Source: Sipunculus nudus (Eukaryota > Annelida > Sipuncula > Golfingiida > Sipunculidae). From it: a DNA stretch of 64,000 nucleotides. A model generated the notes under the pieces. That model searched no databases, was not told where the DNA came from, and was given only the letters and a program-made list of their open reading frames with translations. The stretch is taken from assembly GCA_026874595.1 (NCBI GenBank), contig CM049314.1:33300229-33364228 (forward strand). The letters run 5' to 3'. Both the position numbers and the translations under genes were made by a program. Below are positions 31,901 to 46,900 of this stretch, in pieces (the stretch's first letter is position 1; the number at the start of each line of letters is the position of its first letter).

Positions 31901-34900
31901 GTAAGTAATATACTATCATTACACTTAATGAAACGTCCTTAAAATTAAGGCGTACGGACTGTATGCCATATATGCCAGCGTGGCACACAAGTATCATAAT
32001 TGTACAAGCCGTGTCACGCGTGTGACTGTGACATTTGACAGTTTACATCATGGAATGTGACACCGCGGCGTGGTTGGGTCACATGGCTGTATAATAATAT
32101 ATCAGTATACACTGATTCTTGTGGTACAGTTTCCTGTAATGGAAACTTCCTGTCAGACCTGCCTTAAATGACATTATATATGCAAACAATTATCTTTTAT
32201 TATTATCTTAAGGGATCTAAATGAATAATTAAGTTTACTCAATAAGTTCATACAAATCTTTGTACTTAGCATAAATCATTAAATGTTTGATTAAAATGAC
32301 AATACATTCAACATTTGATTTAAGAAATAGAATGGATTTGCCTTAGCTTAGTACAGCTTAGTACACAGTATGAAATTATTATATTACAGTTCTCTCCTTG
32401 TAATAACATCGGTTTAACATATTTTGACTTGTTTTCGACACACCCATTTTTGACAGTTCATAATTTTAGAAAATGTTAAAAAAAAATATTTGCCTTTAAT
32501 TGGTTATAAAATGTATGGACTGACTGGTCATAATAGATTCGCAGCAGATGTGAACTTCCAGTCTTGTATTTAGTATAAATTATTGATACACAAGATGCAT
32601 TACAAAATTTAGGTTAATCATAAATGTACGTCTTGCATGGCATTATTTCTTAAACTAGTGTTTTTCATCAAGATATAGTCGCTTTGTCAACCTAATATGA
32701 CTTAAGACTATTTCAGCATAGCCAGCTATCTGTTGCCAGCAAAACTGATACCAGCCCTATTAGGACATCAAAGAGTTCAAGACCACTGTTGTGACATTTT
32801 GTTTTTGATTGACAGCATGCAGGCCCAGTAACCTGGCTCTACACAGGCAACTGGCCCAAATAGTAAGGCCTGACACCCAACAGGTACAGGTCCGTGTGCA
32901 TGCAGGTTGGCCTATCTGTGAGCTTTCAGTCAAACCAAACAGTGGCTCTTGATGGTCAATACTGAGCTGGTATCCGGTTTTTCTTGGCAACGGATGAAAT
33001 AATCATAATTGTTCAATGAAGCATGACAAAGTGGATGTGTAATATTTAATAAGAGTAATTATTAGCAAGAGGGTTTGACTTTATCCACCAGAGCCATTTC
33101 CATAGTAACGGTACCTCACAACACCAGCCATATCAATACTAATTATATCTGCTTCCGTGAAACGAGGGATATTGATTTTGGTTTGTCTGCCAATCATCTG
33201 TCTGTTCGTCCGTCAGGTTTTTGTTTTGGTGCGATAAATTTCCTAAATATCTTTCTGTTTCATTCAAATTTTGGTCAGTGATTGCTCTCATGCATACCTT
33301 GATTGATTTTGGAGTGTCTGTCTGAAAAATTACTATCACCAGCTTCAAAACAAACAAAAACTTACCATTTTTTTTCCAATTGACAAACAAATTTTGATGT
33401 GTGGATACATCTTAGGGGACAATGAAAACTAAAAGTTAGTAAAACAGAGGCACTGTGACATGTGGAGACAACTTCAGGGGAAAATAAAAACATTGCGAGA
33501 AAGCAAAAGGGGGACAACCAGAGGTGGTAGCAGAGGACATAAATTCCACGAATTTGCTTGTTCCCACTACTGATCAGATGGGAAAATTCACAAGGTTGAG
33601 CATTGTAAGTTACCTGTTAAGTAAAGCCCAGTATTTAGTATTATACACAGCCTGTTGTATTATTGTTTTTATATTTCAGGACAATAAAGGAGGAGGGGGA
33701 GAAACCTCCCCGGCCACCAAGTCTGGAAAGGTAAGATGATAAAATAATAAGGTGAAATGATTTCTATGTGCATTATTACATGTTAGTTAATTAAATTATC
33801 AGATAGTTAAGTTATTCATAAGGCTAGATGACAAAGTTATAGGGTAAGATGAATAAATGGTAAAATGAAATCATATAATATTGAAAGATAAATAATAAGG
33901 GTCTAGGTTATTAATGAATAAAAGGTGAAATTTTTAAATATTATTTTAGATGATTTTAATCAGAAGGTGAATGGTAGGCCACCGCAGGTAATTAAAGTAC
34001 CGGGTAAATGAACAAATAATAACTAGAATAAGGGAGTGTCACATATATGCCGTTATTACTAATGTAAGATGATAAAAACAGAAAGCAAAATGATATAAAT
34101 AAGATAAGATGATTAAATAAAAAGGTAAAATAATGATAAAATATGGTTCGATGATTACTCTATAAGGTTCAAACGATGATTTAATAATAAACCTGATGAA
34201 ATAATCGAAGTTTGATTGCTGAAAATATATCCATATGATGAAGGATTGTTCAGTATATTATTTTGCAAGGATCTATACTGTAAAGTTTGAGTAGAGGTGT
34301 ATTTAACTTAAGCAAGTTTGACACAGTGAGGTATTAATGTGCTTCAGTATGCAGGTTAAAAAAAATTAAAAAGAGCTCATTTTTAAATCTATATTTGTAT
34401 ACATGTAGGACAGCGGGGATTCGCCAGGATCATCCATGGTAACTTATTTAACATATAGCTGTAGGCCTGAGTTCACATCTTTCTTTTATGACACAGGGGC
34501 TTTATATATGTGTCCAAATATGTTTGTCCACTGGAGCACTTTAATGTCACTGCACATTTTATTTTGGGAACATGCTTGAAACAATTTTGCAGTCTGGGGA
34601 TTACACATTGTTTTCAGTGTTATTAGGTTAATGTATTATTGCTTTACAGGTGTATACATGTCTTTATCATTTGGGTCAATGCTGATTCAATCCACTCATC
34701 CAGCACTTTAAGATCAACTGATACCTACTTACTCATCAAATCCAAACCTTTGTGTAGTTAGACTGTTGGAGGAGTATCTGAATAGAACAGTTAATATGAG
34801 AAACACTAGCAAACTTTTTATAAGTTATGTATAACCACACAAGGGCATTAGCAGTGGCACCTTAGTAAGTTGGATTAGAGAAGTGCTTAGTACTGCAGGA

Positions 34901-37900
34901 ATAGACCCAGTCACACAGAGTATACAAGGCACACAGTGCACGTGCAGCATCTATGCCTGCAGCAAAATCATGAACATACTACTGCAGCAAATAAATTTAC
35001 TAGTGTTAATTCAATTCCACATAAAGAACTTTTATATATAAAAATATTAGCTGTAAAAAAAATTTGGTGTAATACAATTCAGTTAAATTAATCTTTATTC
35101 AATCACAGGCGCTTAAATTGCTATTTGTGTAGATTTTGGTTAAATTTGTTACTTTTCTGGGTCATTTCCTTATAACTATTCCTTATCTGACATTTTCCAA
35201 GCGTTTTTCACACTATATGGTCCATCTCTTTATTATTTACTTAATATTTGAGATAGGCAGGCAAGAAGCCCCTGTTGTTAGACCCGACAGCCATGGCATA
35301 GCAACCGAGGACGCGCTTTCTGATTGGTTGATATGTCTACCACTTGAGTCTTCAGATGGTGACACCACTGACGTAACAATGGTTAAGGCAGTCACGCATG
35401 TACTTCAAATTTAGCCAGAAACCAATGTGCCATGGATGTCGGGTCTAACAACGGGGTCTTCTTGCCTGCCTATCTAAAAAATTAAGTACATAATAAAGAG
35501 ATAGCCCATATAGTGTAAAACACGCAAGGACAATGTCCAATAAGTTACATTTATAAGGAAATGGCCCAGAAAAAAAAAACAAATTCAACAGAAATCTACA
35601 CTAATAGCAATTCAAGTGCCTGTGATTCAATTCAGAATTATTTTGCAATAACAAGTTGTGCACAATTATCGCAGTCTCTTCATTGGCATAAAATTGTGCT
35701 AATAGTAGAACCTGTCTGAAAGACCACCTGTCTTACAAGACCAGTCAGTTCTATGGATGGTCTCATAACACAGGAACCCCCTATGACGTCACAGTTACAG
35801 TGTTTAAGCAGCATTTTAGGTGTTCATGTTGTTTCTGACTCTCATTAGAGGCATCATCCAGTTAACTTAGTTGAACATTACATGCGTGGTCTCACTGGTC
35901 TGCAAAGTAAATTAAAACATCGTCTTATATGGGGACACAAACCCTGCACAGAAGATAGTATTTTAAGTTGGTGCCCTAGAATGTTTAACCTGTGTTATTC
36001 CTGAGAACATTTTAACTTAAATAATGGAAAAACTCTGCTTGGCATCTTGGTATTTGCTGCCTCGACTATAACACATCAAAACAACAACCATGGCCCCATG
36101 CTGTATGCTGGAGATTTTCACAGAACCATCTGATGATAAATTCTCATATATGATGGTAACATCTGTGATACCATTCTTCAGATATCTTGCAGACACAGAT
36201 ACAGACAATCAAATGAAAACAATAACCTTCATTTTGCACAGGATTAAATACTACAAGACAACTTTTATTGAGAAATAAAGAGAGAAATGTGATAGTCGAA
36301 ACATTTTTTCATTGAATCAACTCAGATTTATTTCTAATTTAATTTGTATTTTTATTAAATGTTTTAATTCCATTTCAGTTAAAAAAATGGTCCAATCAGT
36401 CAAATTCAGTTCCAGTTAAATACAATATTTGCCCCAAGTCTGTTTGAAAGCTTTGGTTGTTTAGATCATATTTAAGTTCTTTCCCACTCAGATATAGATA
36501 CAGTCATTATTATACAGATAAAGTAATAAATATATTATGCAGTTTAGCCATTTATTCTTGTGATTTATTATATAATATAATACTTTACATCAATGTTAAA
36601 TATTTTTGTGTAATATGGAGAAACACATTCACAAGCTGCACATGTGTTGGCTTTTACCAACTTTGTGTCCAGTTCTGTGGAAATGGGATATTTAGAAAAC
36701 CATCAGGCTACAAAGCTGATTGCTTCCATTGATAAGAATGATGTCATAATTTGCCTGCCTTGTGCATGCCAGTGTGAATATATGTCATTTGGATTGTAGT
36801 CAACTACATCTTAACTGCTTCTGCAGTCAAAGCTCCAACAGCTCCATTTCACACTGCTGATACATTATCTGACGTTAGGTTTATAATATCACAACCATCT
36901 CTTACTTTCCCTGTCTATCAGTTTCAAAATAGGTGAAAGATAACATATAAAACTTAAAGTAGCATTCCATATGTAGTGTATATGAGTTTGGTATGCATAT
37001 GCAACTAGGAATCAAACCCATAATATTTTCTCAGAGTGATTCCATATATGTGTATATACATATCCATTTGCAGCACATTTCAATTGCTCAGGGTAGGGAA
37101 TGAAAACACACGGTTACGGAAGGGGAAATTTCAAACTACGACGTCAGTGATAGGGTATTCCTCTTGCAGATGACTTCACTACCAATGCAGCTCTATCCTG
37201 TTGGCCAAATATATGCTGCATATGTTCTACAAATGCATTATGCATACATATTAATGGAATCAGAGGCGTTCATTTTTTAGCTCGGAGCAATTGCACTGCA
37301 TACGTATATGTACCGCATATGTGTATATGGAATGCTAGCTCTGTTTGGTATATTTGGTGCAGGTATTTTGTTTTGGAATGTTAGGGAGTCCTGCTTTTGT
37401 TATAATTGTGTTATTGTATCCGCCAAAACAGAGTTTTGCGGATACTATGTTTTCAGTCGGCCGCCGCTGCGTAGGTGTCCGGAGAACTCCTCAGTAACTG
37501 CTGGGCGGAATTTTATGAAACCCGGGATTATGTTCGGGTCAGATGTGAACTGCTGCGCCCCGATTTTGTTTTGACCTCTGACCTTTCCTCTGCGCTCTGT
37601 GTCCATTTGTGTGCTGTTTCCACACATAAACCCACATATCTCGAAAACCGTTTGACCAATCAGGCTAAACATTTTACACAAATGTAGCCCTTGGATAGCT
37701 TTATAACATACAATAAAATGGTGGCGCCACCTGCAACCATTTTTGAACTGCGTCCGTCTGTTCATCTGCCTTGGGATGAAATCACTCATATCTCTGCATT
37801 GGTTGGACTTATCCACCAGAAATTTGGCATGCGTATACATCCTGGATAGCTTTCTCGATTTTTTGACAGGTGGCGCCACCTACATTCACGTTTACACTGC

Positions 37901-40900
37901 AGACATCCAAGCTCATATCTTGGGAACCGTTTGACCGATCAGGCTAAAAATTTTATACAAATAAAGCCCTTGGATAGCTTTATAACATACAATAAAAATG
38001 GTGGCGCCACCTGCAACCATTTTTGCACAGCGTCCCTCTGTTTGTCTGCCGTAGGATAAAATCACTCATATCTCGGCAGTGGTTTGACATATCCACCTAA
38101 AATTTTGCAGGATTATACATCCTGGATAGCTTTCTCAATTTTATGACAGGTGGCGCCACCTACATTCTTGTTTACGCTACAGACATCCAAGCTCATATCT
38201 CGGGAACCGTTTGTCCGATTAGACCAAAATTTTGCATGTGTATAGATATCACATAGCTCTTTATCATACACAAAACTGGAGGGGCCACCTGCAACCATTT
38301 TTGCAAAGCGTCTGTCTGTTTGTCTGCCGTGGGCTAAAATCACTCATATCTCTGTATCACTTTGACTTATCTGCCTAAAGATTTTGCGTGTTTATACATC
38401 TTGGATTGCTTTCTCGGTTTTTTTTGCAGGTGGCGCCACCTAAATTTATGTGACAGCTTTCTGCATTTGTGGTAGGTGGCGCAACCTACATATACATTTT
38501 GGCTGCAGACATCCATGCTAATATGCAACACACCTAACTCTATTTTCCCTTGCCACTCAATCCATGCCTCACTTCACCTGTTCCACTCTGATTTCGGCGG
38601 ATACACGTAGTCGCTTGTCGACTACCCATATTCTAGTTCTGAATTGTGATGGACTGTTATTGTTATTGTTAAATAAACAAATCCAAAATTTTATCATGAC
38701 CCGAACCAGTCAGCCATTTTAAAATTAGTATAGATAAAATGAATAATGTATATAGTGAAGCATCATCTGTCCTTTATGTGCCATTATGATATGACCAGTA
38801 AAAGTGTATTTATACAGTGACCCCTCAAAATTATGACCACCAATGGGATGGAGATAAAGTGACCATATTTTCAAAGTGGTCACCTAGGTGAGGTCTGATG
38901 TAGAGAGAAAGAAACGATTGGGACGGTGAATGTGGTCATTAAATGGGGTTTTACTGTATTTATTCTTAATATCAGATGGTACTTTTACTTTCTATTTTCA
39001 GATATTGTAGAATACTAAAGCTGTAAATGCTAAAAACCAGGAACAGAATATACCCTCATTTGAATTAATCTTTTATCTGCAAAATAAAATCATCTTTGAT
39101 GTTCCTTTTTTTTGTTGGGATACCAGTAGAATATAAATCTATGATATGTTTGTTGTTCACCCCATCAGCTGGACACCCTGAGCAGGGAGGACTTGGTGAA
39201 GTTTGTCAAGAAACAGACCATTCTACTACAGAGAACAAAAGCCAGGTGTGAAGGTAAGTCACTGACTAATGTCGACAATGTTCATCATTTAGAGTACTAG
39301 TACATTTGGTACAGGACATTTATTACATTGTGATTAGATTAAATTTTATTGGCATGCCAGTTAAATGATTATATTGATGATTGATTGTTTTCTGTCATAA
39401 TCGATTAAAACAATTGCATTTTTGCATAATCAATTAAAATGATTATATGTACATCCAAGAAGTCATATAATCCCAATAAAATATTCATATTCTGTCATAG
39501 GTGGATGACAAAACCGTGAACAGCTTTAAAAATTAACCTTTTGCAACAAATAAGTGTCTACAACCTGGCCATTACTTTAACCCTGTAGTGGATGTTGAAG
39601 TTAGACTTAATTCACTTGGTCAATATTTTAGGTATAATTCTATACAGCATATTTCACAGTCATATAAATGGTTCATGAAATGATTGATAATCGATCATCG
39701 GTCGTTTTATCATACAATAATCAAGTATGATTTTACAAACAGTTTAAATCTGTACTACCCGGTACCTTTGATATTAAATTTCTATGCTTGATCTCCCTGA
39801 CAGAAAAGTGGGCCAAGAATTTTAGGATCATATATTACAGCACTCGTATGGTTGGTTGCCTTTTTGTTTGCAAGGGTTTCAAATTTGCAAGTGTCAGGTT
39901 TTATAAGCATCCTTCCCTCCTCTTCCCAAAAGAAAACAATATATAAAAAATATTTGAGCAGTTTGTTAACCTAATCTTTGTAAATGTTGTGCATGTTTTC
40001 AGTATATTTATGCAATCCTTATCAATTTTGTGTGAAATTTTGCCCACAGAGTTGATTAAAAAGAATGAAGAACTAGAGAAACTTGCTGGAGGGAATGAAC
40101 AAAGTCAGGTAAGAACTATGTTACCTTCATTTTACAGGTACAGAACGTATGAATTGACTGAACGCATGCATATATGAGGATATCTGAGTACTTTTTTTAT
40201 TATTTAGACCACATGTTCATTCACCATGCTAAATGTACATTCACTGAGTTATGGGAATATCTCTTTAACCTTTCATTTTGTCCTGTCTTTGGTGGGAAAA
40301 TTTGACGTCCTGAAAAATCAAGTTTTTTTTTTGCAATACATGTATAATAAAAATAGCCACTTACTTCACATTTGCAATTTTATGCAATTTGTCAATTTAG
40401 TTTCTGAACCATTTACATAATTTGGATTTGATAACTTAAAAAAATTCCATTTCAGATATAAGATAATACACATGAAAGGTTCTTTCTTATCTTGAATATT
40501 CATATTTAATTAGTTGTTTAGAAAACAACTTGCTCAGGGGAAAATAATACAATAAAGCAAGCTTCAGACAGTTGTGTCCACTTTTATATGCACTCCATAA
40601 CACAACACGTCTTTAAGAGCATTCTGCTATCAGAACAAGATTAACTTACCCAAGAGTCCAACTTTTTATGAACTAGATTGCAGTAATTACCCAATTACTT
40701 CAAACACCATTCTCCAGGCCCAAAGTTGGGCAATATCCTGGTCAAGCCCCTATATATATGTTACATAAACATTTTGTTATGGGAAAATTATTTTGCCAAT
40801 CCTGGATGTGAACCCATATCAGTGGTGCACTTGACCAGCATTCCAACAGCTTCGTAAGAAAAACAAGTTTCACCAGTAAGACAGTTTGGTCCGCTTTTAT

Positions 40901-43900
40901 CTGCACCCTGTAACGTAGTACAGTGGAACCCCGCCTTGCGACCACCCCACAAATGCGACCATCCCACAATTACGACCACTTAGCTTGTTCCCAATATTTT
41001 TTAGTTCATTTATGTTTATAAATGACTCAAAATTACGACCACCCCTGAATTCAGAATTCGACCAGATTTCCTGCCCCCAGCGCTAATGCGACCCCGCTAA
41101 TGCAACCACCGCTGAGAAGTACTGAAACAACATTTGTCACAAGTCAATGGCTGCGTTGTTACACAGGCACCTTAACGAAAGATCAAAGCATGTAACAAGG
41201 TTTCTCAACCCGAGTGTTTATCTTGTCCAGCATATCTTCCTGACTTGGCGTCTGCGCTGAGACTTGTTTAGGCGCAAGATATAGATCAAAGAGGGTAAAC
41301 ATCGGCCTGATTACTTAGTAAGCCGGTCTGCCCTGGGGTCTTGGGCTAGCGATACTAATTGTCCTCAGTGATAACATGTATTACAGCTACCACATGTGCG
41401 GGGGTGAGAGCTTAATTTTCAACTCATCACATATTGTTCGATCCTCATTGGTCAAATTAACAACCTTGTTAATCCTATAAATGCGTTCATACCTTTCTCA
41501 CACAGAGTATGGAGCAGTCAGTAAAATGTATGAATCAAGCTTGGATGGGGGCAAATCCCACACATTGTCTTGCCTTATCTGATAAATTGCTGTCAGTTTA
41601 TTTCTCTACTGGTTCAGTTTGCATTTAAATTGTTTGCTGTTGTGCGACCATGCCTCTGAAAGAGCTCTCCTTGATGTTGAAAGTGACATGAATCAAGGAG
41701 GCAACACCAGGACAAAGTCAGCCCCAACTGGCTCAGCAGTTTAGCGTCTGTAAAACCCAAGTGCACGCAATATATACTCAAGTGAAAAAGCTAAATATAT
41801 GACAGCCACGTATTATGTTCAATATGTATTCAGTTGGTTGTCTTCGCATTGCCTCTTATGTAATTATGTGTTAATCATCAGTCACTACGTATTCTTATAT
41901 GTATATTGATTTTCATCATGAATAAATATATAAAACAATTTAGTTTTCTATTCAGCTACACACAAAAAAAACATATATAATAAAGGTTCTCTGCTAAGTA
42001 AAATATTTTGTTATAATTCACATTAATGATATGCAATAGATACACACTGATACACATTAAACATTAGCGTGTTATATGCGACCAAGGTAAGAGTTTCACA
42101 AATACGACCACCCCCAAATTACGACCTCTTTGCTCAGTCCCCAGGGTGGTCGTAATTGTGGGGTTCCACTGTATGTTTTCTTTTCCCAGGATTCCAAGGA
42201 ATCATTAGCTGAAGTACAAGATGAACGTGATCAGCTACAGAAAGCTTACACAGGTGCCCAGGAGGCCCAAGAAAAAGCAGCAGCAAGACTGCAGGTGGGT
42301 TAAACTTGTTAAAATAAGGTATCAGAGAAATTAGATACAGTATGGGCAAACTCAGATGTTTAACAGGGTCCTTGATACAAACAGTGATCAGCATTTTGAT
42401 TGATAACTTCCTTGAACTTGAAGCTTTACTTGGGTGAATAAAGAAATAAAATATGTTTTTTTGCAGTAACAAGATGCAACTGTCCTGAATTTAGAAAGAA
42501 TTATTACCCTGTTTTTTTCTAAAAAAAAAAAATATTAAGCTACATATATTTTCAAAATTATGATGCAAGATTTTGTTCTTTGAATCATTCATTTTCTTAG
42601 TTTTTTTCTCAGTTTATAAAAATGATTATGCTTCACATATTTTCAATATGGTGATACAAGATTTTGATCTTTTAAACATTTATTTAATTATTTATCAGTG
42701 TATCATCTTTGTTTAGACTTTTTAGTAGAAATTAGAAAAGTTATAACTCAGAAACTTCTGAAATATTCTATGACAAACTTGCATTTGTGAGGGGTTCACT
42801 CATACTTTCATTTTATATATCATTCTGTTTAGTCCCATGCTTTTTTAGTCCCCTCATGCAGAATATTTAAAGGATTAATTTATACAAATTAATTATGTTT
42901 AACTCTAACCAGACATTGTTTATTCAACAGGAATTGGAGGGGCAGGTCAGTAACATGAAGGCTGAAAATGAAAAACTATCTGAGGAATTGACAAGTAACA
43001 AGAGAGAGGTCAAGGTGAGAGAATCTAAATTTTATCGTAAAGAGAAATTTCAGTTTTATCAGGACACTGCCTTTTATAATGTGGTGTATAATTTTACAGT
43101 GGTACAGTGATACTTAGTGATACATAATCATATAAATTTTAAGTATCATCAGTTGCAGCTGTATCAATTTTGTACACTGTATTTGAGCATTTGATGGAAA
43201 GTTAAGTTCAGCATTCAGTAATATTCCCTCAGCACCTTATAAGGGATTTTAACATGAATTAAAGTTGTTCATTGGAGAGAAGGTCTTAACATGAATTAAA
43301 GTTGTTCATTGGAGAGAAGGTCTAGTCATGTTCATATCAACAAGTTAGACCATTGACTTGGAACCATAATAATGAAAAACTTTTCAGCAATTGGTTCATG
43401 AGGGTTTCAAAATTTGCCATATTCATTGAAGGGACATTATCACAAAAATGAATCTGCCGTGAATAAGTCACCTAATCTACACATCTCATCTACATACTAT
43501 ACCTGTAATGTGGTAAGGCAGAAGTTTGATATCATTTAGATCTTTTATGTTATCCATAAGTAAAATATTGACATAATGAATAATATGAGATTTTTATGTT
43601 ATCTGCTTATAATGACTAGGAATTTATACTCGTTCCCTGGGTCCTTCTCAAATTGTAAAGATTTTTGCTAGCATATTAATTAATTCAGACAGTAATGGAT
43701 TTTCTATTTAGGTCATTATATATTGATTGTGAAAATAGAAGTTATAGAACTCTCATGAAAAACGGATAAGAGGAAATTGTGAAATTTTAAATTCACAAGT
43801 TTGAAGCCAACCACAGTACCTTGTATGCCTTGTTCCTGTTTTGTATCATGAGCAAAACACAAACACCAATATATGTCTTTAGCTTTACATTGAATTTTAA

Positions 43901-46900
43901 TCTAAGTCACATATGTCACTGATCAAAATTTCACATTGAGTCAGAACATCGTGACATGACCTGTTGTTATTATTAATATTTTGGCTCTTGTTGTCCAGGA
44001 GCTGCTTGAGCAGGTGGAGTGCATGAAGATGAAAGAAGTAACCATGACAACCACATTCCAGTGTCTTCAGGAGGATCAGGTCAAGGTCACAGATCAGAAC
44101 AAGGTCAGTGTCAGACAAAAAAAAAAAATCAGGTTGAAATAAAAAAATTATGTGGCTTTGTGGATAGCAAGTTTCAATACATTATATAAACCAGAGGAAG
44201 ATTTTTATAGTATGAAATTGATGAGAGTAGATTTAATTGAGGATCATGTAGATTATACTTAAATGAGATTGTCTTCATTTGACCTAGACTGACCAAGTTG
44301 ATTCATTAAATTAACACTTCTGAGCCAGTGAATTAGATATAGAAAGTGCCTGTAGATTGGAGTATATTGCTAATATGCACTATATAACACGTTATACCAA
44401 AAATGGGTTGCAGTCATACCTACTGGTAAAGTGGGTATTTAGGTGGTAGTTCATGCCACCTGTCACTAGGTCTTAAGTAGATTTTACTGCAGATAACTGA
44501 TAAAGTGAAAGTAATTTAGTCATCACTGTTCCTGACCAAAAGCAATTACATAATAATATGCATTACATATATAATAAAATAATATGCCTTGTGAATTGCT
44601 AATATTATGCAAATATCAAGGAATCAACCCATCCACTTTGCAGGTGGTTAGTATGAGCAGCTGAAGGAGTTTATCAAGGCACTGAATTAAATATTAATTA
44701 CATATTTTAGTTACTATCGAAAGGCATGGCAGATCTTCATTTGATCAGATCACAATATGCCATTTAGTATATAATATGCTACAATATGCTTACATTCTAC
44801 AAAACCTGACCTTTATTTTTGGTATACATGATCAGGTTCTGGTAAGTTATCATTGATTTTCTTAAGGGTTTTGGTACTTTTCAGTATTGTCGACATGGAT
44901 ATATTGATTTTGGGGTATCTTTTATTTCTTTTGTTAAGATCATTGATAAAAAGTACATGCAAGCTCTCTAGCCACAGTATTTTATTAAGCTATATTTATG
45001 TTTTTAGCCCAGCTGACTTTCAGTCATGCTGGGCCAAAGCGATGGGTCTTTGTCCGGCGTCCTTCTGTCTGTCCGTCCGGCCGTCCGGCCATCCATCCGT
45101 TAGCAGGGCACAAATTGTAACCGTAGGGGCTAGGGCCATGAACCCTATGCAGTCTCCTTGCAAACCTGAAATTAGGTCACTGCTACCTATATTCTCGAAG
45201 TTATGGGGTGTGTTTGCACCCCCCAGAAATAATTCTTTTAGCCAAAATTTTCATCCCAAACCTTCCATCTTTCACATACAGCTCACCTACCAACAGGGGA
45301 AGAATCATAAATATTTTGAGGTCACAAGGTCAAAGGTCAAGGTCACAGAACCAACTTCTTTGAAAAGCCTCAGGATGCATTTTAAGCCAAACCTTTCATT
45401 CCAATTCTTTGATCTTTCACATATAGCTCACCTACTAAGTGGGAGAAGAATCCTATACATGTTGAGGTCACAAGGTAAAAGGTCAGGGTCACAGGATCCA
45501 CTTCTTTGAAAAGGTTGTGGACATATTTCAAGCTAGACCTTTCATTCCAAACCTTTCAGCACTGATATCGCTTCTCTGCCAACAGGGGAAAAGACCTGTT
45601 GATTTTGAGGTCAAAGGTCAAGTTCACAGCACCCTCTTCTAGCGTGGAGTCATTGTAAGGCAAACTTTTCAATCTATACTTTCCATCTGTCATATATGGC
45701 TTGCCTACCAATAGGAGAAGAAGCCTATTGATGTTGAGTTCAAAAGGTCAAAGGTCAAGGTCACAATATTGTTCTAAATGCTTGTGAACATATTTCAAGT
45801 GAAACTGTTCAACCCAAACCTTCAGTCTTTCACATATGCCACATCTATGCATCACTGAATTTGATCCAAACTTCATATTTATGGGTCTTTTTGCATGAAG
45901 AATAACTAATTGATTTTGAGGTCAGCTGGTCAGGAGGTTAAAGGTTGCAGGTCTAAGTTATTCACTCATTGGTTGCCAAGTAATTACACCCAGCCAGATG
46001 TGAGTGGTTAGTAGTTACCCATCATTTAGAAAGAATCCAGTTGATATGTGGGCAAAAGGCCAAGGTCATAGGTCAGGGATGTTCACAATAACTTATTTTG
46101 TAGACCATCTCTATTTTTCTTGTTTTCTTGTATATATAACCATATGGCACGCACAACTATTACATCTCACTATGTGCCCATAATTGTCAGTGACACTTGT
46201 GATATATGACTCCCTTTTGTATCAGCTCATGGAGTGATAAGGATATATCATTAGTGCATAACAAAAACACTGTTTTTTTTTTTTTTTTTTTTTTGGTGGA
46301 GGTAACCGCCTCCATATTTTTAATGCTTGCTTAACTAAGTATGTACATCTGCAGAATTCCATTCCGGTTTCGGACTATGTGACAGGGGCTTACACACGAT
46401 TTTCTGGCGTCAACCAGGCTCGGTGAATCACTCCTGCGGGTCCTGGGTGTATCTCATCCCCATTGCTGGGTCATAACACCGAGGAACCCCCGAAAGCGCA
46501 CTCGTTTGAGAGTGAAACACGACTGTTGGGTACAGTCTCCCCATTAAGCCTGCAGATCGCTCACCCTGAGTTGGAGCCGACCATGAAAAATCTCACCGGC
46601 TCGGCTGAGATTTGAACTCACGATCTCCCGGCTTTGAGCCCTGCGCTCTACCCCTGAGCCACAGAAGCCGGTAACAAAAACACTGTTGCCGGAATGCTTT
46701 GGCCAGGCATTAAGACTATGAGAGTTAAGTGTTAAGTTTAGCTACTGATTTATAAAATGATGGAAACATTTTGCAGTTTATATCATGGAATCATAGCAAT
46801 AAACTTAGTTTTCTAGATATCTGAATATTATTATACAAATCATCAGATATACCAGCAAGTGTTTGTTCTGATAATATGTGGGTCTGTACCTGGATTCAGG

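Noticed and set aside
37445-37879. 144-aa minus-strand ORF
   Set aside because: It lies within the HINE-like element; similar translations recur in its other copies at 24.0, 38.1 and 58.4 kb.
44853-45509. 218-aa ORF on the + strand
   Set aside because: It runs across the AGGTCA-rich repeat and its GC-rich hairpin end. No protein family features are seen, and the repeat units explain the open frame.
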